From positions 7,646,001-7,710,000 of the forward strand of contig AP031357.1 in the NCBI GenBank assembly GCA_037833965.1: a DNA stretch of 64,000 nucleotides, given 5' to 3'. Below are positions 1 to 12,659 of this stretch, in pieces (the stretch's first letter is position 1; every line of letters starts with the position of its first letter). Position numbers and translations under genes: made by a program. The notes beneath the pieces are model-generated. The model did not search any database. It saw nothing but the letters and a program-made list of their open reading frames with translations, and was not told the DNA's origin. Origin of the DNA: Marchantia polymorpha subsp. ruderalis (lineage: Eukaryota; Streptophyta; Marchantiopsida; Marchantiales; Marchantiaceae).

Positions 1-825
1 GCAGATCTAATCACCACTTGCCGTAAAGTCTCCACTCCGACCGTTGCATATTATTTCTATTACTAAATTTGCTCTATTTCATACCATCATTATTTTTTCA
101 TTTTGAGATATATGTCTCTTTGCATTAACGTTCCTGCTGTGTAATCTGATATCGGAAACCTCTTCTATGTTGCAGTTGGGGGCCGCAACAGAAAGGTTGC
201 CGATGCTTTTTCAAAACATGGGGGAAAGCGGTAAGCTACAATTGCGTGACGTGGAGGTCCTGTTATCCAACAATTATTCATTCCTAGCGAACGTCAACCG
301 TGCAGATGTTTTATGAGGTGAAGCTGTTTGTTAATTTGATCAGAAAATGTTGGTGACAGATCTTTTGACGAGCTGGAAGTAGAGTTGCTGAATGGCCAAA
401 AGCTACAGGTACACATCATCTGCCATTCGAACGCTGACAATTGTTTGATTTCTTCTATGAAACAAAGTGATTGTATATGACACACAGAAACGAATGAAAA
501 ATCATAAGTAAAATCACAGGAGTTACATGCAAAAGTGGACAAATACGAGGTTTATTCTGACATGTAAATTGAGATGTATGCAGACTTCAGTGTTAAGTCT
601 CACCTGGTCATACGCTTATGAAGACATGGGGACTTTGTTGTACAGGGAGTATTAACGGCGAAGGAAGTATTTGGTCTCTTGAAGGCTAAAGATTGGGAGG
701 AGTCTTTTCCTCTATTTTCAACTGTACACGCAATAGCTACACGGCATTTGCCCCCCTCAGCAATTGTGGAGTACTCGGAACGTGCTCCTCGAAAAATTGT
801 GGGTACTCCCGAGCTGCATTTGTAA
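1..825 (+). CDS. NAD-dependent glycerol-3-phosphate dehydrogenase, C-terminal part (gene enters from the left)
   Basis: The enzyme interconverts dihydroxyacetone phosphate and glycerol 3-phosphate with NAD(H), feeding glycerolipid synthesis and redox shuttling. Four exons are visible: 1-22, 176-230, 360-408 and 646-825, all with GT-AG borders and continuous phase. They read ADLITTCLGGRNRKVADAF, then SFDELEVELLNGQKLQG, then SAIVEYSERAP near the end. These are the plant family's conserved substrate-domain blocks: the GGRNRKVA segment, the GQKLQG block and the C-terminal SAIVEYSE block. The N-terminal Rossmann domain lies outside the window. The stop is TAA at 823-825. The reading is intact in what is seen. 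Cytosolic and plastid isoforms differ mainly at the N terminus, so the compartment cannot be told. Confidence 0.9.
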
Positions 826-3800
826 ATAATTCTAGCGTCAAGTCAGTGTAGACAACAGAATATCCAATCCCAATTTACGTGATCCCAGACATCACATGAA
901 ATATGGCTGAAAGTCTTGCCTGTCTCAGAGCATGATATCTCTTTGGCCGTAGAAGGGCTGCAGCAGCTGAGAAGCTTGTAGATTGGTCGCAGTCCACAAA
1001 ATCCAAGTAGTAATCGCAGCAGATTACGGTGCAATCATGACAGCTTTAGATAGACGGTTTGAATAAGATTCAAAACGTCGAGCTGTTCGTTTCGCTGCAT
1101 TCTCTTCTCCACTAATTGAATTGGCTTTTAAACTGAATCGCTGAAAGCAATGCTGTTATCTGTAATAAATAAATGGGGTCGAGTGACAGACTGTGTTGCT
1201 TACTGATGCTTTTGTCAAAATGAAAACAGTTGTTTGCTTTGTGATCAACTGCTACCAGGTGCTCGTCTGATTGGTTACTGATGGAAGTACCGTGTTCTTA
1301 GAACAAATGGCATGGCAGTATCCTTAGGCAGAGCTTAGAGCTCAGTCATTCGGTACGAGATTTTTAATCCCGAGCCGAAGTTCAGTTGTAACTAAAAAGT
1401 CAATGAGATGCTTCATTTTTTATGCAGGTGCACATTTACTTGACCGAGGGCTATCTGGTTTGTTCCAAGTTCTGTAATTCACACTGTTTGTAATTTGCCC
1501 TTATCCTCTCTTTAGTCATGATTTGCGTTGGTCACCCACGATGATGTTGTTCCAGTTACAGGCAGCAAAGTCCTTAACATCTTTCGTTACGGGTCTTTGG
1601 TAACAATCTCCTGCAGGTTCTGTTCAATCTATATAATTTTGGAGCGGCAACTTCATTTCCTGTTTCCCGAAGATCAGTTTCTCCTTCCAAAGAGGAGCGA
1701 TCTGTGCCACCAACTCAAATGTCACCTTCGCAATTAATGGAGGATGCAAGACAGATAAAAAATAGTGCTTCCATCTGAGGTGAATTAAAATACGCGGAGC
1801 GTGGTGCCAGTGTTTAAATATACGGGCTTATGTTGGCTTGTGGGTGAAATTTGAAGTTGAATCACTATTTTGTATAGGTTCACCTCTGATGCTGGTAAGC
1901 CTTTCTTGAGTACTGATTCGGTTTTCTCACCTGATGGCCCAGGTTTACTTCACATGATGCAGATAAGTCTGATCGCACCTGTATGAAGCTTGTATGTTCG
2001 CTACATTGTAATTTCGTATGCTTGGCTAAATTTCGATGTCGATGATTTCACTCACATCATGCAGAAAATCAGATGCTTTCAATCTTGATCTTGATTATTA
2101 CAGCCGGTAGCTTCAATCCGTCGGTGGGACTGATTAATGTAAACTACAGCAGCAGTAATTCAATAAATTGAACAACTTCACACTTTATAAATCTCGGAGT
2201 TTATGCGGCGAGCTATCTCCTCGTAGTATATACTTAATCCCCCCAAAGATGATAGTCACCTAGGTACCATATACTTTTGACGGTGTGTCCTTATAATGCC
2301 CTTATTCGTCTGAGACTTACAAAATCTTCGAAAATTGTTCTAAATTTATATGCCATTGAAATTTTTTCTGCTTCTTTATGCTCGAGAAGAAAGTGGGCCG
2401 ATTTCTCTGAAAAACGGATCTAAGCGTGTAAAATCTTCTTCTTGTCCGTATTATGGCGGCAGTAAGCTATCTTTTCAGTTTCTGAAAAGTTATAACCAAA
2501 CCTGAGCTCTACATACACAATGTGATATGTTTAAAATAAAGAGAATATTTCAATCATCTGAAAACAACAATATTATCAAACAAATATAAGTCGTATACAA
2601 TCAGCCTTCTGATTTATTCCTTGTTAAATTCCTTCTAATCAAGATTTCTACCTCTGTTTGCATAGCCACAGTTTTATGGAGCTAAGTTAAGTACAATTGA
2701 ACTACAGTACTGAAATAGGATGAAATATTTTATCATTTATATACAATATACACCAGAATTTTTTAAAGGAGTGTGAAAGCGGAGTCGCTTCTTGCTTGTC
2801 AACCCGGTTTGATAGTTTCTGCTGTCAACAAGCATGGAAAAGTTGGAGATTGTAGAGAAGAATAAATCCAGTCATTCGAAATTCGAGATCTTCATTCAAA
2901 AAATGTCATCAAACTAAAACTAGCAAAAACTTCTCATAAGGTGAAGTGATAACTCCACCGCTATATCCACATTTTTGTCGTGCGTCTCTTTGGGCTGTTC
3001 GAAAAAAAGCTAAAAAAGGGGCAATAAATCGTATGATGCACTTATTCAGTCGCTGAATTATGTTCAGTTTTCCAGCATAATTATCTTCCTTTTTTTCCAA
3101 GATTGAACATGATTAACACCTTGTTTAGGGTGGGTCTAGAGACGTGGGTATTCCTCAAACCTGCAACGTTGTATATATCTAACTAACGTTACTATGCCCT
3201 TGGGTTAGACATAATAACGAGAAAGCGGGAAAAGGAACGAAATTGATTTCTCTAATTTATTTGGTTATGCTTTTCTCAAAGTTTGACTTCGACGCAATTT
3301 ATTGATCTATCTGGCGACGAAGATCAAAGAAGTAACGATTCAAAGTGCATCAAACATATTTTAGTGAGACTCTAAAGCGAAGTTCAATGAGGTCGTACAA
3401 TGGACTCATTCAAGGAACAAACTTATCTTTATCTAAGAACGAATAAATCAGATCACTGATGTCACATCAGTGATGTGTAAATAATTTCGACGATATCCTT
3501 GTATCGTACCAGGTGAGTCTCTATGGCATATATTTGAGAAGAAGAATGAATGCTTGTGCTTGAACTGTTTGCACATTGTGAAAAATTAGACTTTCAAACA
3601 CATTTGAAATTGCTTATCATAAGTAGCCCATTAATGATTGCATTGTAATTCTTATCAGTTAGAATCAAGTAGTTGGCATATTCGTAATACCTTTATCGAT
3701 GTGATATACTTCAATGGACACAAAATGTCACTTGCTCTTCTTTCAGACATCCTCTGCCTCTTCGATCCGACACTCGAAATCTGGTTATTAAGAGTATACG

Positions 3801-3894
3801 AGGAATTGTGACGTGTGGATGTGGTAAGACTGCACTATGACTGTCTAGGGTTTTGGAGCCCCTCTACTGTCGTGAATCTGTCCATGCAGATGAA
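826..3894. other. 3' UTR and intergenic DNA
   Basis: This follows the dehydrogenase stop codon. An AATAAATAAA run at 1164-1173 could serve as poly(A) signal. Short ORFs in all frames show no family resemblance. A perfect 10-bp inverted repeat with a 3-nt loop lies at 3452-3474. Nothing else is supported. Confidence 0.5.
3452..3474. repeat. Small perfect inverted repeat
   Basis: ATCACTGATG at 3452-3461 is mirrored by CATCAGTGAT at 3465-3474 around a TCA loop. Confidence 0.7.
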
Positions 3895-3974
3895 GATTTG
3901 GAGAACCTCTTGTGACAAGAGGTTCTCCAAATCGCCAAAATAAGGGACAAGACTCTTCTCCCTTATTTTGGCGA
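3895..3974. repeat. Two tandem perfect hairpins upstream of the 4200 gene
   Basis: Hairpin 1 has 18-bp arms, 3895-3912 (GATTTGGAGAACCTCTTG) and 3916-3933, around a TGA loop. Hairpin 2 has 16-bp arms, 3932-3947 (TCGCCAAAATAAGGGA) and 3959-3974, around an 11-nt loop. Both are mismatch-free and share two bases. They end 226 bp before the start codon of the next gene, so they lie in its promoter or 5' UTR. Confidence 0.9.
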
Positions 3975-4199
3975 CCGGGTTGTGCGAAAGATGGTCGTCG
4001 AAGAGTGCACCCGAATTCTCCTCTGATCCGTATTTGCCGGAGCGAAAACCTTCGCGCTGCCCCTCCCCCGCCACTATCTTTACTGCTCGTCAGGCAGCGA
4101 ATGTTCTCGGGTCGAGGCATCGTCGAGGAATTCGGGCTGCGAGTTACTGTCAGACACTGATGCATCGGATTGAATAAGGGGGATTTCTGGGAATTAGCT

Positions 4200-7116
4200 A
4201 TGGCGGACGAAGAGGCTCCAAAAGTTCGGATGGATCCCGCGGAAAGGAATCCACTGGCGAAATTGGCCTGGCGGATGCAGGTGAAGAAGGTGGGCCGATT
4301 TTTACTCTGTTTCACTCTTTCCGATTCAAAGACGAATGATTGCGGACCTGTCATGTGAATTGGTGCATGAGAGTTTAAGAGTCAATAAAAATGCACGTGA
4401 CCCCGATTTGAGTGAGAAATTTGAATGGGATGAGTTTGCGCGAGCTGATGAATGTAGTGAGCCGTAATTAATGTGATTACTGTGACTTCTCGAGTCAGCT
4501 CATCCTGTCGTTGCGATGCAAGCTTTGGCCTAGTCTGCTTGTGGCGTAGCAAGCTGATCGCAGCAAAGCTTTTTCTTCTAGGTTGTGAGGAGAACTAGTT
4601 TATTGCAAATAGTCTTCTCGTAATGTAGGTTTTTGGGGTTTTGTAGGGCTTTAATTACTGAATTTTGATTCGAGACTGCCTCGTCTTCATGATCTGGCAA
4701 GAAAGAAACTCGACGTACTTGGTAGTGTATTATAATAGCTATTATAATCACGAGTGCTCAAGTAGCTAAATTCTTGCAGATCCGTCTGTACAAATGCTTC
4801 TCTACAAATGTAAAAATCTGTAAGAAACAAGCTGAGTGAAGATCCTGCTAGGTGAAGGAGAGGGAGATGGACAGTGCTGCAATTATTCTCTAACCAACAG
4901 ATTTGAGCTGGAATGGGTAGCCATACATTTACGTTGAGGTTTAATTTAATTTTTTTAGCTTATCAGACAGTTTCTCGAAACTGCCTGAAGACAGCACATC
5001 TTATGCCTCATCGCTTGTATCATCTCTTGTCCTGGATGCTGAGGGATGTTGAGAAGGCAAGAGAGACTAGCTAAAATAAAGTTGCAGGAAATGCCAACAT
5101 CCTGCCAAAGATCGTCCTTTGGAGTTCAGTTTTAGGAGAAGGAAGAACCACATTGGAGAACTTCAGTGCAGATGTATTCTGTGGTATCTTGGGGAAATTC
5201 GACTGATGCGACATTTCAGTACCTACTGTTACACTCCGAAAACAGAGAGTTCACGGTAGATACATTCCGGAGGTTGCATTGTAATATCCATGCCCATTCT
5301 GCGACGATTCAACCTGCAGTCTGTTCCGATGGGTTATGACTGTTTTGCCCGATATCCAGGAAATGTATATCACAGTATAAATATACTGTGATATACATTG
5401 GATACGAACTGCCTTACTTTATATGGCCAGTTCCGGTAGTAGTAGGAGGAGAGACTAAGTGTTATGGCGACCGTGCAGAAAAATTGATTATATTTTCGCA
5501 AGCTGATCTTGGCCATGATGTATTGGTGCAGTATAAACCATCACCTCAGGAGTCAGAGGTGCTAGGGAAGTGCTTTGAAGATGCCAAGTGGTATTACATG
5601 AATGCACCGCTTGCTGCGGGTGCCCTGGTTTGGTCCTGTAAGTGAAAGTTTCACGTCTATCTTATGTACCTTCAGATGCTTTGTTTACTTTACAACCTTC
5701 AAACAACATGACAGGAGATGGGTTTTCACCTAGAAAACAACCCTTGATGCAAAGCCCATTTCTTCATAGACTTTGTGTTTGTGAATTCCATATTCCTGTC
5801 TCTAACTTATTTGTGGATTTTCTGCAGTTACAGGTGGAACCAGACTGGGATTCGTGCCAAGGATATTGATGACAGCCTGTAAGTGCAACTGAGCACTACG
5901 TCTTGTTGCTGTATTTCAAGGTTGGTCTCAAAAGCAAGTTGCAGTTTGCTGGGAGTATCTGTTGATTGAAGAGTCTGCTTTGTATATACCCTCGATATCA
6001 TGTCGGAAGTTTCCTTTGTACATCTACTTTTGCGAATGAAGTAGCAATAGAGGATTTATACTTCATGTCTCGGATAAGATGTTTTGTTCTATATTACTGT
6101 GCTGCATCACGCACCCTTTCTGGACAAATCTGATGTCGATTCTGATCCTATTGTCGTTGTTTCGCTCAATGTAGCGGCTGCTGTGGTAGGAAACGATTTG
6201 GGTTTTCGACTTGCTGGAGCATTATGCACTAAGAAAATACTTTCTCTTGAGGGCAGTCCCTTGCGGGGTGAGCTTATAGCCATGTAAATATCTTGTAACT
6301 TATTTGGCACTTCACTTGTTGTTTTTTTTTCTTGTCACTCGCAAACCGACGCTAGAACTGAAGAATAGTATGGCACGGGAGTTCAAAGTTTGCAATAAGA
6401 GGGGCTAAATGCGAGGACAATCATGATGTGCAGCCTACGCGAAAGTAATCCAAACAATCCGATGCTAAAGAAGCATATGGGAGAAAAGCAAGAGCGTGTT
6501 AAGTCTCAAACTATGTACGGCACATATGACGATATGCAAGACCCAAGCTTACCTGCCTCCGACAAAGATTGGGCGACTAGAATTGGTGATGGGAGACCTA
6601 ATGATGTGGATTCAACCGAAGGGCAGGACACGGGATTCGGAAATGGAGAGCTGAGGAGAATACCACGTGTCTGGAGAACCGAAACTAAAGGACCGAATGC
6701 GAAGACTGTAAGCTCTTTTTCTCCTCTGTTTCATTGGTACTTAAGCTTTTAGAGCGGAATGACTTCGTTGTCACTGCTGAGGTGGACTCTTGCACTGTAA
6801 TGCTCCTTCTCGAAGCTTGCGGTTGTCTTCGGTGTCTGAAAGCGTTTTCCTGCCCAGTCTTTCTTGCCCTCATTGAATATTCATCTTTACCATTTCTTGG
6901 TCTTGTTAGGAATCTGGTGATGCAGATCTGCTGGCAGATCCATTCGATCTTGTTATGCAAGCAGGGTATATCGAGGACTCCTCTGATGGGGTTGAAGGCA
7001 ATGCCACTGGACGCCCCGGGAAAGAAACTAGGCGGAGTAGAATGTCCACGAAAGAGAGAAGAGAATATGACAGAAAGCAGTACCAGCAATGGCAGCAGGA
7101 ACAGCACAAGGCCTGA
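4200..7116 (+). CDS. Conserved plant-like membrane protein of unknown function, six exons
   Basis: I do not recognise the family. The exon model 4200-4280, 5376-5637, 5828-5878, 6079-6283, 6434-6707 and 6910-7116 keeps phase throughout and gives 359 aa. The start is the first ATG of a charged N terminus (MADEEAPKVRMDPAERNPLA). Hydrophobic stretches occur around residues 32-50 (YELPYFIWPVPVVVGG), 100-130 (APLAAGALVWS, then TGGTRLGFVPRILMTA) and 145-180 (PIVVVSLNVAAAVVG). The rest is soluble: a central LRESNPNNP region and a C-terminal basic, glutamine-rich tail (TKERREYDRKQYQQWQQEQ). Six exons that splice in frame and show protein-like composition support a real gene. The least certain borders are the acceptor at 5375, which lies inside a palindrome, and the pyrimidine-poor acceptor at 6078. 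A further exon in the 1.1-kb first intron cannot be excluded. Confidence 0.75.
4729..4748. repeat. Perfect 20-bp palindrome in intron 1
   Basis: ATTATAATAG followed directly by its reverse complement CTATTATAAT, without a spacer, inside the first intron of the 4200 gene. Confidence 0.8.
5362..5399. repeat. Perfect 18-bp-arm palindrome over an exon 2 acceptor
   Basis: The left arm AATGTATATCACAGTATA (5362-5379) and the right arm TATACTGTGATATACATT (5382-5399) are exact reverse complements around AA. The inferred AG acceptor (5374-5375) and the first codons of exon 2 sit inside it. Confidence 0.85.
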
Positions 7117-9260
7117 GATACTACTCGCAAATTATTTTTTATTTCTTACGCTGAAACTTTTTGCCTGAACCTTTGTCAATTGAACAGCAATACTGAAGTG
7201 TTATGTGTAACATCTTCGAACGTAAATTTCTTATGAATGTGGCAGGACTGAACCATTACGTGCAGATAACTGAAAGCTAGAACCTTAGTGAGGTGTCACT
7301 TTGAGGTTGAGTCGACAAGTATTGATGCCATTCTGCATGCACACAAATTAATTCTATCAGGTTCCGTGATTTCCTTGGCAGTTCCTCACATAACTCCAAA
7401 TAGACATACTTCCACTTATAATCGGCTCTAATTTTCTCAATATTTGAGTCGTCAAATTCGATTGCTGGTAACTTGCAATGTCCACATTACACCGCGTAAT
7501 TTTAGCTGTGAATTCAACTACTTCTTTTGGTTATTCATCATCGCTCTTCCTCATATCCACTCCAACTCTGATTACTTCAAAATAACGCTGGCAGCAACTC
7601 CCCATCTTTAATTTTCTATTTGTGATCTACGTTTCCTTCTCAAAATACAACTTCTCACTTGTGATTTTGAAGTTTGGATATACTCCCTCACATATATACT
7701 CCTTTGGGCAATAAATTCATCTGTCCGAAAGCTTTCAACTTTAATAACTTATCAACACTCCTCTCTAGAGCCGAACTGGCAGCGTTAGAAAGGAACACCA
7801 AACTTTAGAAAAGCTGTAGCTAAAAGTTTTCAACTATGTGTCCACAAGTTTTAACAAGTACCTCCGCGTCATAAGGAATTTAGGGTATTTGGAATTAGGG
7901 CAATTGTTGATCCGTTGTATCTCCATCCTTGATAGTGGAATCCGTAAAAGTGTGGTTTAAAAATCTTTAGTACATGTAGTTCCGTTGATCAGTTGTATCT
8001 CCACCCTTATTAGTGAAATTTGTAAAAGTGTACTTATAAAGATATTTTAGATTCACACACTTGTGGCTTTCATAGTTATTGATGGACAAAGGAGTAAATG
8101 GACGGTACATGAGATCACAAATCAGCCTCAGAAACATGACTCATCATAGACGCATATAGTTAATGATTGTACATCAAAATTAGACTAAAGAAAGAAAAGG
8201 TGAAAGACCTAAGCATAAGGTAAAAAAGTTTAGCAAAGGAAAGAAAAGTAAAACAATAGACCAGCCACTTGCAAAAAGTGCTATGTAGTATGAAACAGCA
8301 CTGACTAGTCCACATTCAGACAGACTGTCTACGAGGCGTTTCAGATCCCATTCACTGTTCGACAAGATGGTCATTACCTGATGCTGGAGGTCTGAACAAG
8401 GTTCTTGGAGCAGCTGGGGAACTCGAAATTGTTTTTGGCTGATGGTGATGTTTTCAACGCAGTCATGCCGATCTGGTTTACCATGACCCAACCTGAAATC
8501 AGGTCTTGCGATGTAGTATGGTCGCGATGGGAGCTCTTTCCCAGATGCATCTGAACGAGTACATCAGATTCAGATTTCATAATTAGCATGAATTTACCTC
8601 AAGACAGCACAATCACTTCGTTGAAGAACGTTCAATAGTAAATGGGTCCTCGGGTGGAGTATAATCTTCACGGAGAGCAGACAGTCTGTCAATCAGGATC
8701 CAGTTCATGATTGCAGGAGCCCTGGCATCTGTGAATTATGCCCAGCACCGATCCTGCATTATTTCGTCATCTGAACCACCCTCTTCACCCTTTTCACCCT
8801 TCCTGAATCTCGCGTCCCGAGGATGCACGCATGTTGGCCAAAGCGTATGTATGTAGTGAAAGTGCTCCCATTTGCAGCTCACCCAAGGGTGCTGTGCCAG
8901 AAGGTGCATGCACGTAAATGGTCGGAGGAAACCCCGAAATCAGACGAGCTCGGATCGAAAATCTCGAGCTGTTCCAGTTTATCTGGCACGTGATCCCCTC
9001 CAGCTTTTGCTGATCATCACAGGCTTCATGGATCATGGCACCTTTTGATCGGTTTGGCTGGTCTTGGAGGTGATGGTGCTCGGGAAAAGCGACTGATGCT
9101 TGCGCCTTTAGATCTCGGCTTTCGTTCTTTGTCCTGTCCTGGAACAGGGAAGACTTTTAGCTGAGTACTCCTCGTTGTCCTAATGTTGTTGTAGCAGGGT
9201 TTGTAGCAAAATTTCACGAGCAGGATCTTAAGAATTCCAGTGCCATCTTATAATCTGCAA
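7117..9260. other. Intergenic region
   Basis: 3' flank of the 4200 gene and 5' flank of the oxidoreductase gene. Minus-strand open frames at 8180-8590 and 8794-9217 have no domain I can name and no convincing splice partners. I see no repeat or RNA gene. Confidence 0.5.
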
Positions 9261-11341
9261 ATGGATGGTAACCGCGTAAAGAATCCAGCCGTCATACGGT
9301 TCAATCACAGTCCAGGAGAGGAGATAACTAATGCGAGGGAGGTACTCACCGGTTGCTGTGTGATTCCCAAGTTTCCAAGAAATGTGGGACTACATCTTGA
9401 TTACGTCGGCCAATTGCCCTCTGTCGTTCCTCGGGGTCATGTACGAGTGCGGCTTACGACGCGACCGATACAGCATGTGGATATGAAAATAATCCGTACT
9501 GGCGGGTACAAAGAGCTCAGAAGTCGAGATTTCGTTACAATTGGAGCTGAGGGTGTTGGATTCATTCATGAGGTACGTCGTTCTTGCCTGAGCTCGGTGC
9601 CCATTGCAATGCGAAATCTGGGCAGTTCGTCTTACGATCCCGTCAGGACCTTGTAATAAGGATCATAACAACTTTCTGATTCTTGGCTAGTTTGATCTCT
9701 CCTTATCCAAGTCGATTACTTAGCTCCATGTCGTGCTCAGTTTGTCCAGTTTTCTTGAGACTTGAGATAACCTTTTAGAAAGTATGACGACCAATATTGA
9801 AGAGTGGGTGAAATTGAAACTGGGCAAAACGCAGAGAGGTGTGCTTTACAGAAATATCTTACTGTTTGTATGAAGATTTACAGAAAAGGTGGGGATCTCA
9901 TCGGAATCATAGTCTTGTGGGATCTCATCGGATTGATTTTACATTTACTGGTTAAACAGATCGGGGAAGATGTGAAAAGTGATCTTCATCGAAATCAGAG
10001 AGTGATGCCGGTTTTGTTTTGGGATAACCTTCTGAAGAAAGGGAACGGATCGTGGCAATCTTATGTCGATGTAGCTGAGGAAAATGTGTTTCCACTTCCA
10101 GAAGTTTCAAAAGAATCAGCTGATTACGTGCCAGATGAAGTAGCAGCTCAGTTTGTGATTACTGCGTGGACAGCTTTAGGTCTTTTCCATACTGCAGTTG
10201 CTGGTATACAAGAGGGCCGTTTTCTATTGCTGTCGGCTCCAAGCTCCACAATTGGCCGGTGAGAGACAGAAACTATCAAGTTACCAATCAATTTGGTTTA
10301 TCTGAAAAGTCACTAAATGCAAAGCAGATTACGAAGTTATCTAAAATATTTCCTGCGGTACAGAGGATTGCTCCTTTCTTGCACGTCCCGCAATTTGGTT
10401 TTGGTGAAATGATGCAATACCTGACAAGAAGGTTCGATAATTTGTAGTCATGTTCTCGGAATTTCCAAGAGTAAGAACATCAATATCATAGCTGTTGTGC
10501 GAAAAGACGAGCAGAAAAGCCTCTTTAAAGAGATGGGAGTGGAGCATGTCATCTGCGCCAATTCCAGCAAAGAAGGTACAACTCTGACATTGCTTCAAAC
10601 CAGTACTTGGCTGATTAGAGCTGTATTTTGCTAGTAAACCAACAGAAAAATTCCGTGGCGAAGTAGAGCTTTTGCTTTTTTGGAATATTGTTCTTATTAA
10701 TCATGACTCATATTGGACCTCTTAACAAATTTTCACCAAGATAGAATTCGGCCACCTTTGTAAGTACAAGCTTCCTCCCTCTCTGTGCAGTATTTGTGGA
10801 GCAAGTAAAAAAAATAACTGGTGAGGGAGGAGCTCATGCTGCAATTGATGGTGTTGGTGCTGAGACGACGATGGTAAGACTACATTCTTCAATTAGTTAG
10901 ACAATGTGAATAAATTCGGTCGTAAGAAGATTCGGGGCAACTTGAGAAGAATGCTGAGACTTCTTTTACTATCTTTGGCAGAAGCTGGGAGCATGCTTGA
11001 GAGATGAAGGAGAGCTTTTAATCTTTGACAACGCAGCAGGCACTGATTCTGACGACCACGTTAAGATCAGCTTGGGTGACTTGAAGCGAAAAATTCAAGT
11101 CAAGTGGTGGACACTTACAGATTACGTGAAGATACGCAAAGGAAACAGGGAGGAAACACGGGAGGCAATGACAAAACTATTCAATGAAACTTTGAATCTG
11201 TACAAAGAGAAGTTATTAATCTTCCCTACTCATGAAAAAGTCTTCACTTTTGATGAACTTCCTGAAGCTCTAGACGTAATTGGGGAGATTAAAAATGACT
11301 TTCACAAATGTAAACTATTATTGGTCAATCATAAAGAATAA
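9261..11341 (+). CDS. Zinc-free medium-chain dehydrogenase/reductase (quinone oxidoreductase / enoyl reductase-like)
   Basis: Exons 9261-9572, 9960-10258, 10448-10575, 10791-10873 and 10982-11341 join in phase to a 393-aa protein. The N-terminal GroES-like part contains the VRLTTRPIQHVDMKIIR block. ADYVPDEVAAQFVITAWTAL and the dinucleotide-binding block SAPSSTIGRHVLGISKSKN (about residues 195-215) mark the Rossmann fold. VVRKDEQKSLF follows as the second strand and acidic loop, then QVKKITGGEGAHAAIDGVG, a typical MDR signature. No zinc-site cysteines are seen. The layout resembles mitochondrial trans-2-enoyl-CoA reductases and plant NADPH:quinone oxidoreductases. Substrate and compartment are not determined. 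I start at the first ATG in frame (MDGNRVKNPAV); an upstream leader exon carrying a transit peptide is possible. Confidence 0.8.
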
Positions 11342-12090
11342 GAGAGACCATACTTTGGTGACGGTAACAACATAGATTTTGAAGGCTGGAGAATCAATCC
11401 GGTGACATTGCTCTATCTTATTACGGACTCTTTTGGAGCTTCTATGTTCTCCTGTATTTGGAATATCGTGGTGCATTGTCCGTGTCATATACTGATCCAT
11501 TGCTCATCACATTCACTCCAAATTGTGGAGAGTACGGTAAGAGAACAATAACAATTTTCGAATTGGATTCCATCCACAAATTTACTACAGAGTTTAGGTT
11601 CTGGGCGATGGTACCTGAAACTTGCTATTTTTAACCCCCAGGAACACACGGTGTTCGGTAAATTTTATATGTTTTATACAATAACCATAGGTATCGTGCC
11701 CCATACCGGAAACTTCAGGAGTACACTCTCCGGCCTTTTACATGAAGCAATATATTTGATGTATTGAAATGAGCATTGTGATTTTATGCCTCAAGCTTTC
11801 CAAATTAGATATCCTGTGAGTTCAACCGGCCAGATCTTAGAACTGAAAATCTCAGGATTGATATTGTGACTGCAACTGAAGTTCCTATGCGGGAAATTGC
11901 ATCACCTTATTGATCTATATTGTTGTACATGGCATCATGCAGTTTTCAACCATTTTCCCGTCGGATTTTTGAATTCTTATTACATTGTGATACTGCTCAG
12001 AATACTAAGAATACGATTGTACTCTTTCTCCCCTTGAAGTTTCTCGGATCGACACTGTATAAATTTTCCACATTGCTTGGATGAAGTGTT
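11342..12090. other. 3' flank of the MDR gene
   Basis: No coding signal. The sequence runs up to the edge of a duplicated segment near 12091. Confidence 0.5.
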
Positions 12091-12387
12091 GAATCGAGGT
12101 CAGTTGTCTCTCCTACAACTGATTTTCTTCAATCTACCAAGAGCCGTGATTGTTGTGTGGTCCATGAACGCCAGTGAGAGATATGGCACATAGCTCATAG
12201 AGGTGATGGCTCCTCTACTTGGACTATTTTGACAGTCACATCAGGCATCTATCTAGTGTTTAGTTCAGGAATTTGGTAAGATCTTTCCAAAGCGCCGTAA
12301 TATACGTATCTTCATTGAACAATGATAATGATGATAATTGAACCGGATGAAAAACGATTAAAGCTACTCAAAGACTATATCGCAACT

Positions 12388-12583
12388 ATAGGGACTTGAT
12401 TGGATAAGGCAAGTATACAGGCAAGAAGAATTACGTTAATTTATTTATGCTATGCATCCTTGATTGTGCATTTCCTTGATATCCATAGGGACTTGATTGG
12501 TTAGGGCAAGTATACAGGCAAGAAGAATTACGTTCATTTATTGATGCTATGCATTCTTGATTGTGCATTTTCTGTGATATCCA
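12388..12583. repeat. Tandem duplication, about 97-bp unit, two copies
   Basis: Both units begin ATAGGGACTTGATTGG and contain GGCAAGTATACAGGCAAGAA, with about ten differences. The second unit starts at 12485. Confidence 0.85.
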
Positions 12584-12659
12584 CGCATGACAATGGCTTT
12601 GGTAAGAAGAGAGGAGTGTATTTTGTAGCTTGCACTCACGTCTGGTTTGAAGATAATAA

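Noticed and set aside
1320-1400. tRNA-like fold suggested by a CGGTACGAGATTTTTAATCCCG stem
   Set aside because: No T-arm consensus and no acceptor pairing; only a short stem.
3845-4354. 169-codon minus-strand frame over the start of the 4200 gene
   Set aside because: It overlaps the real first exon antisense and owes its length to the inverted repeats and local GC content.
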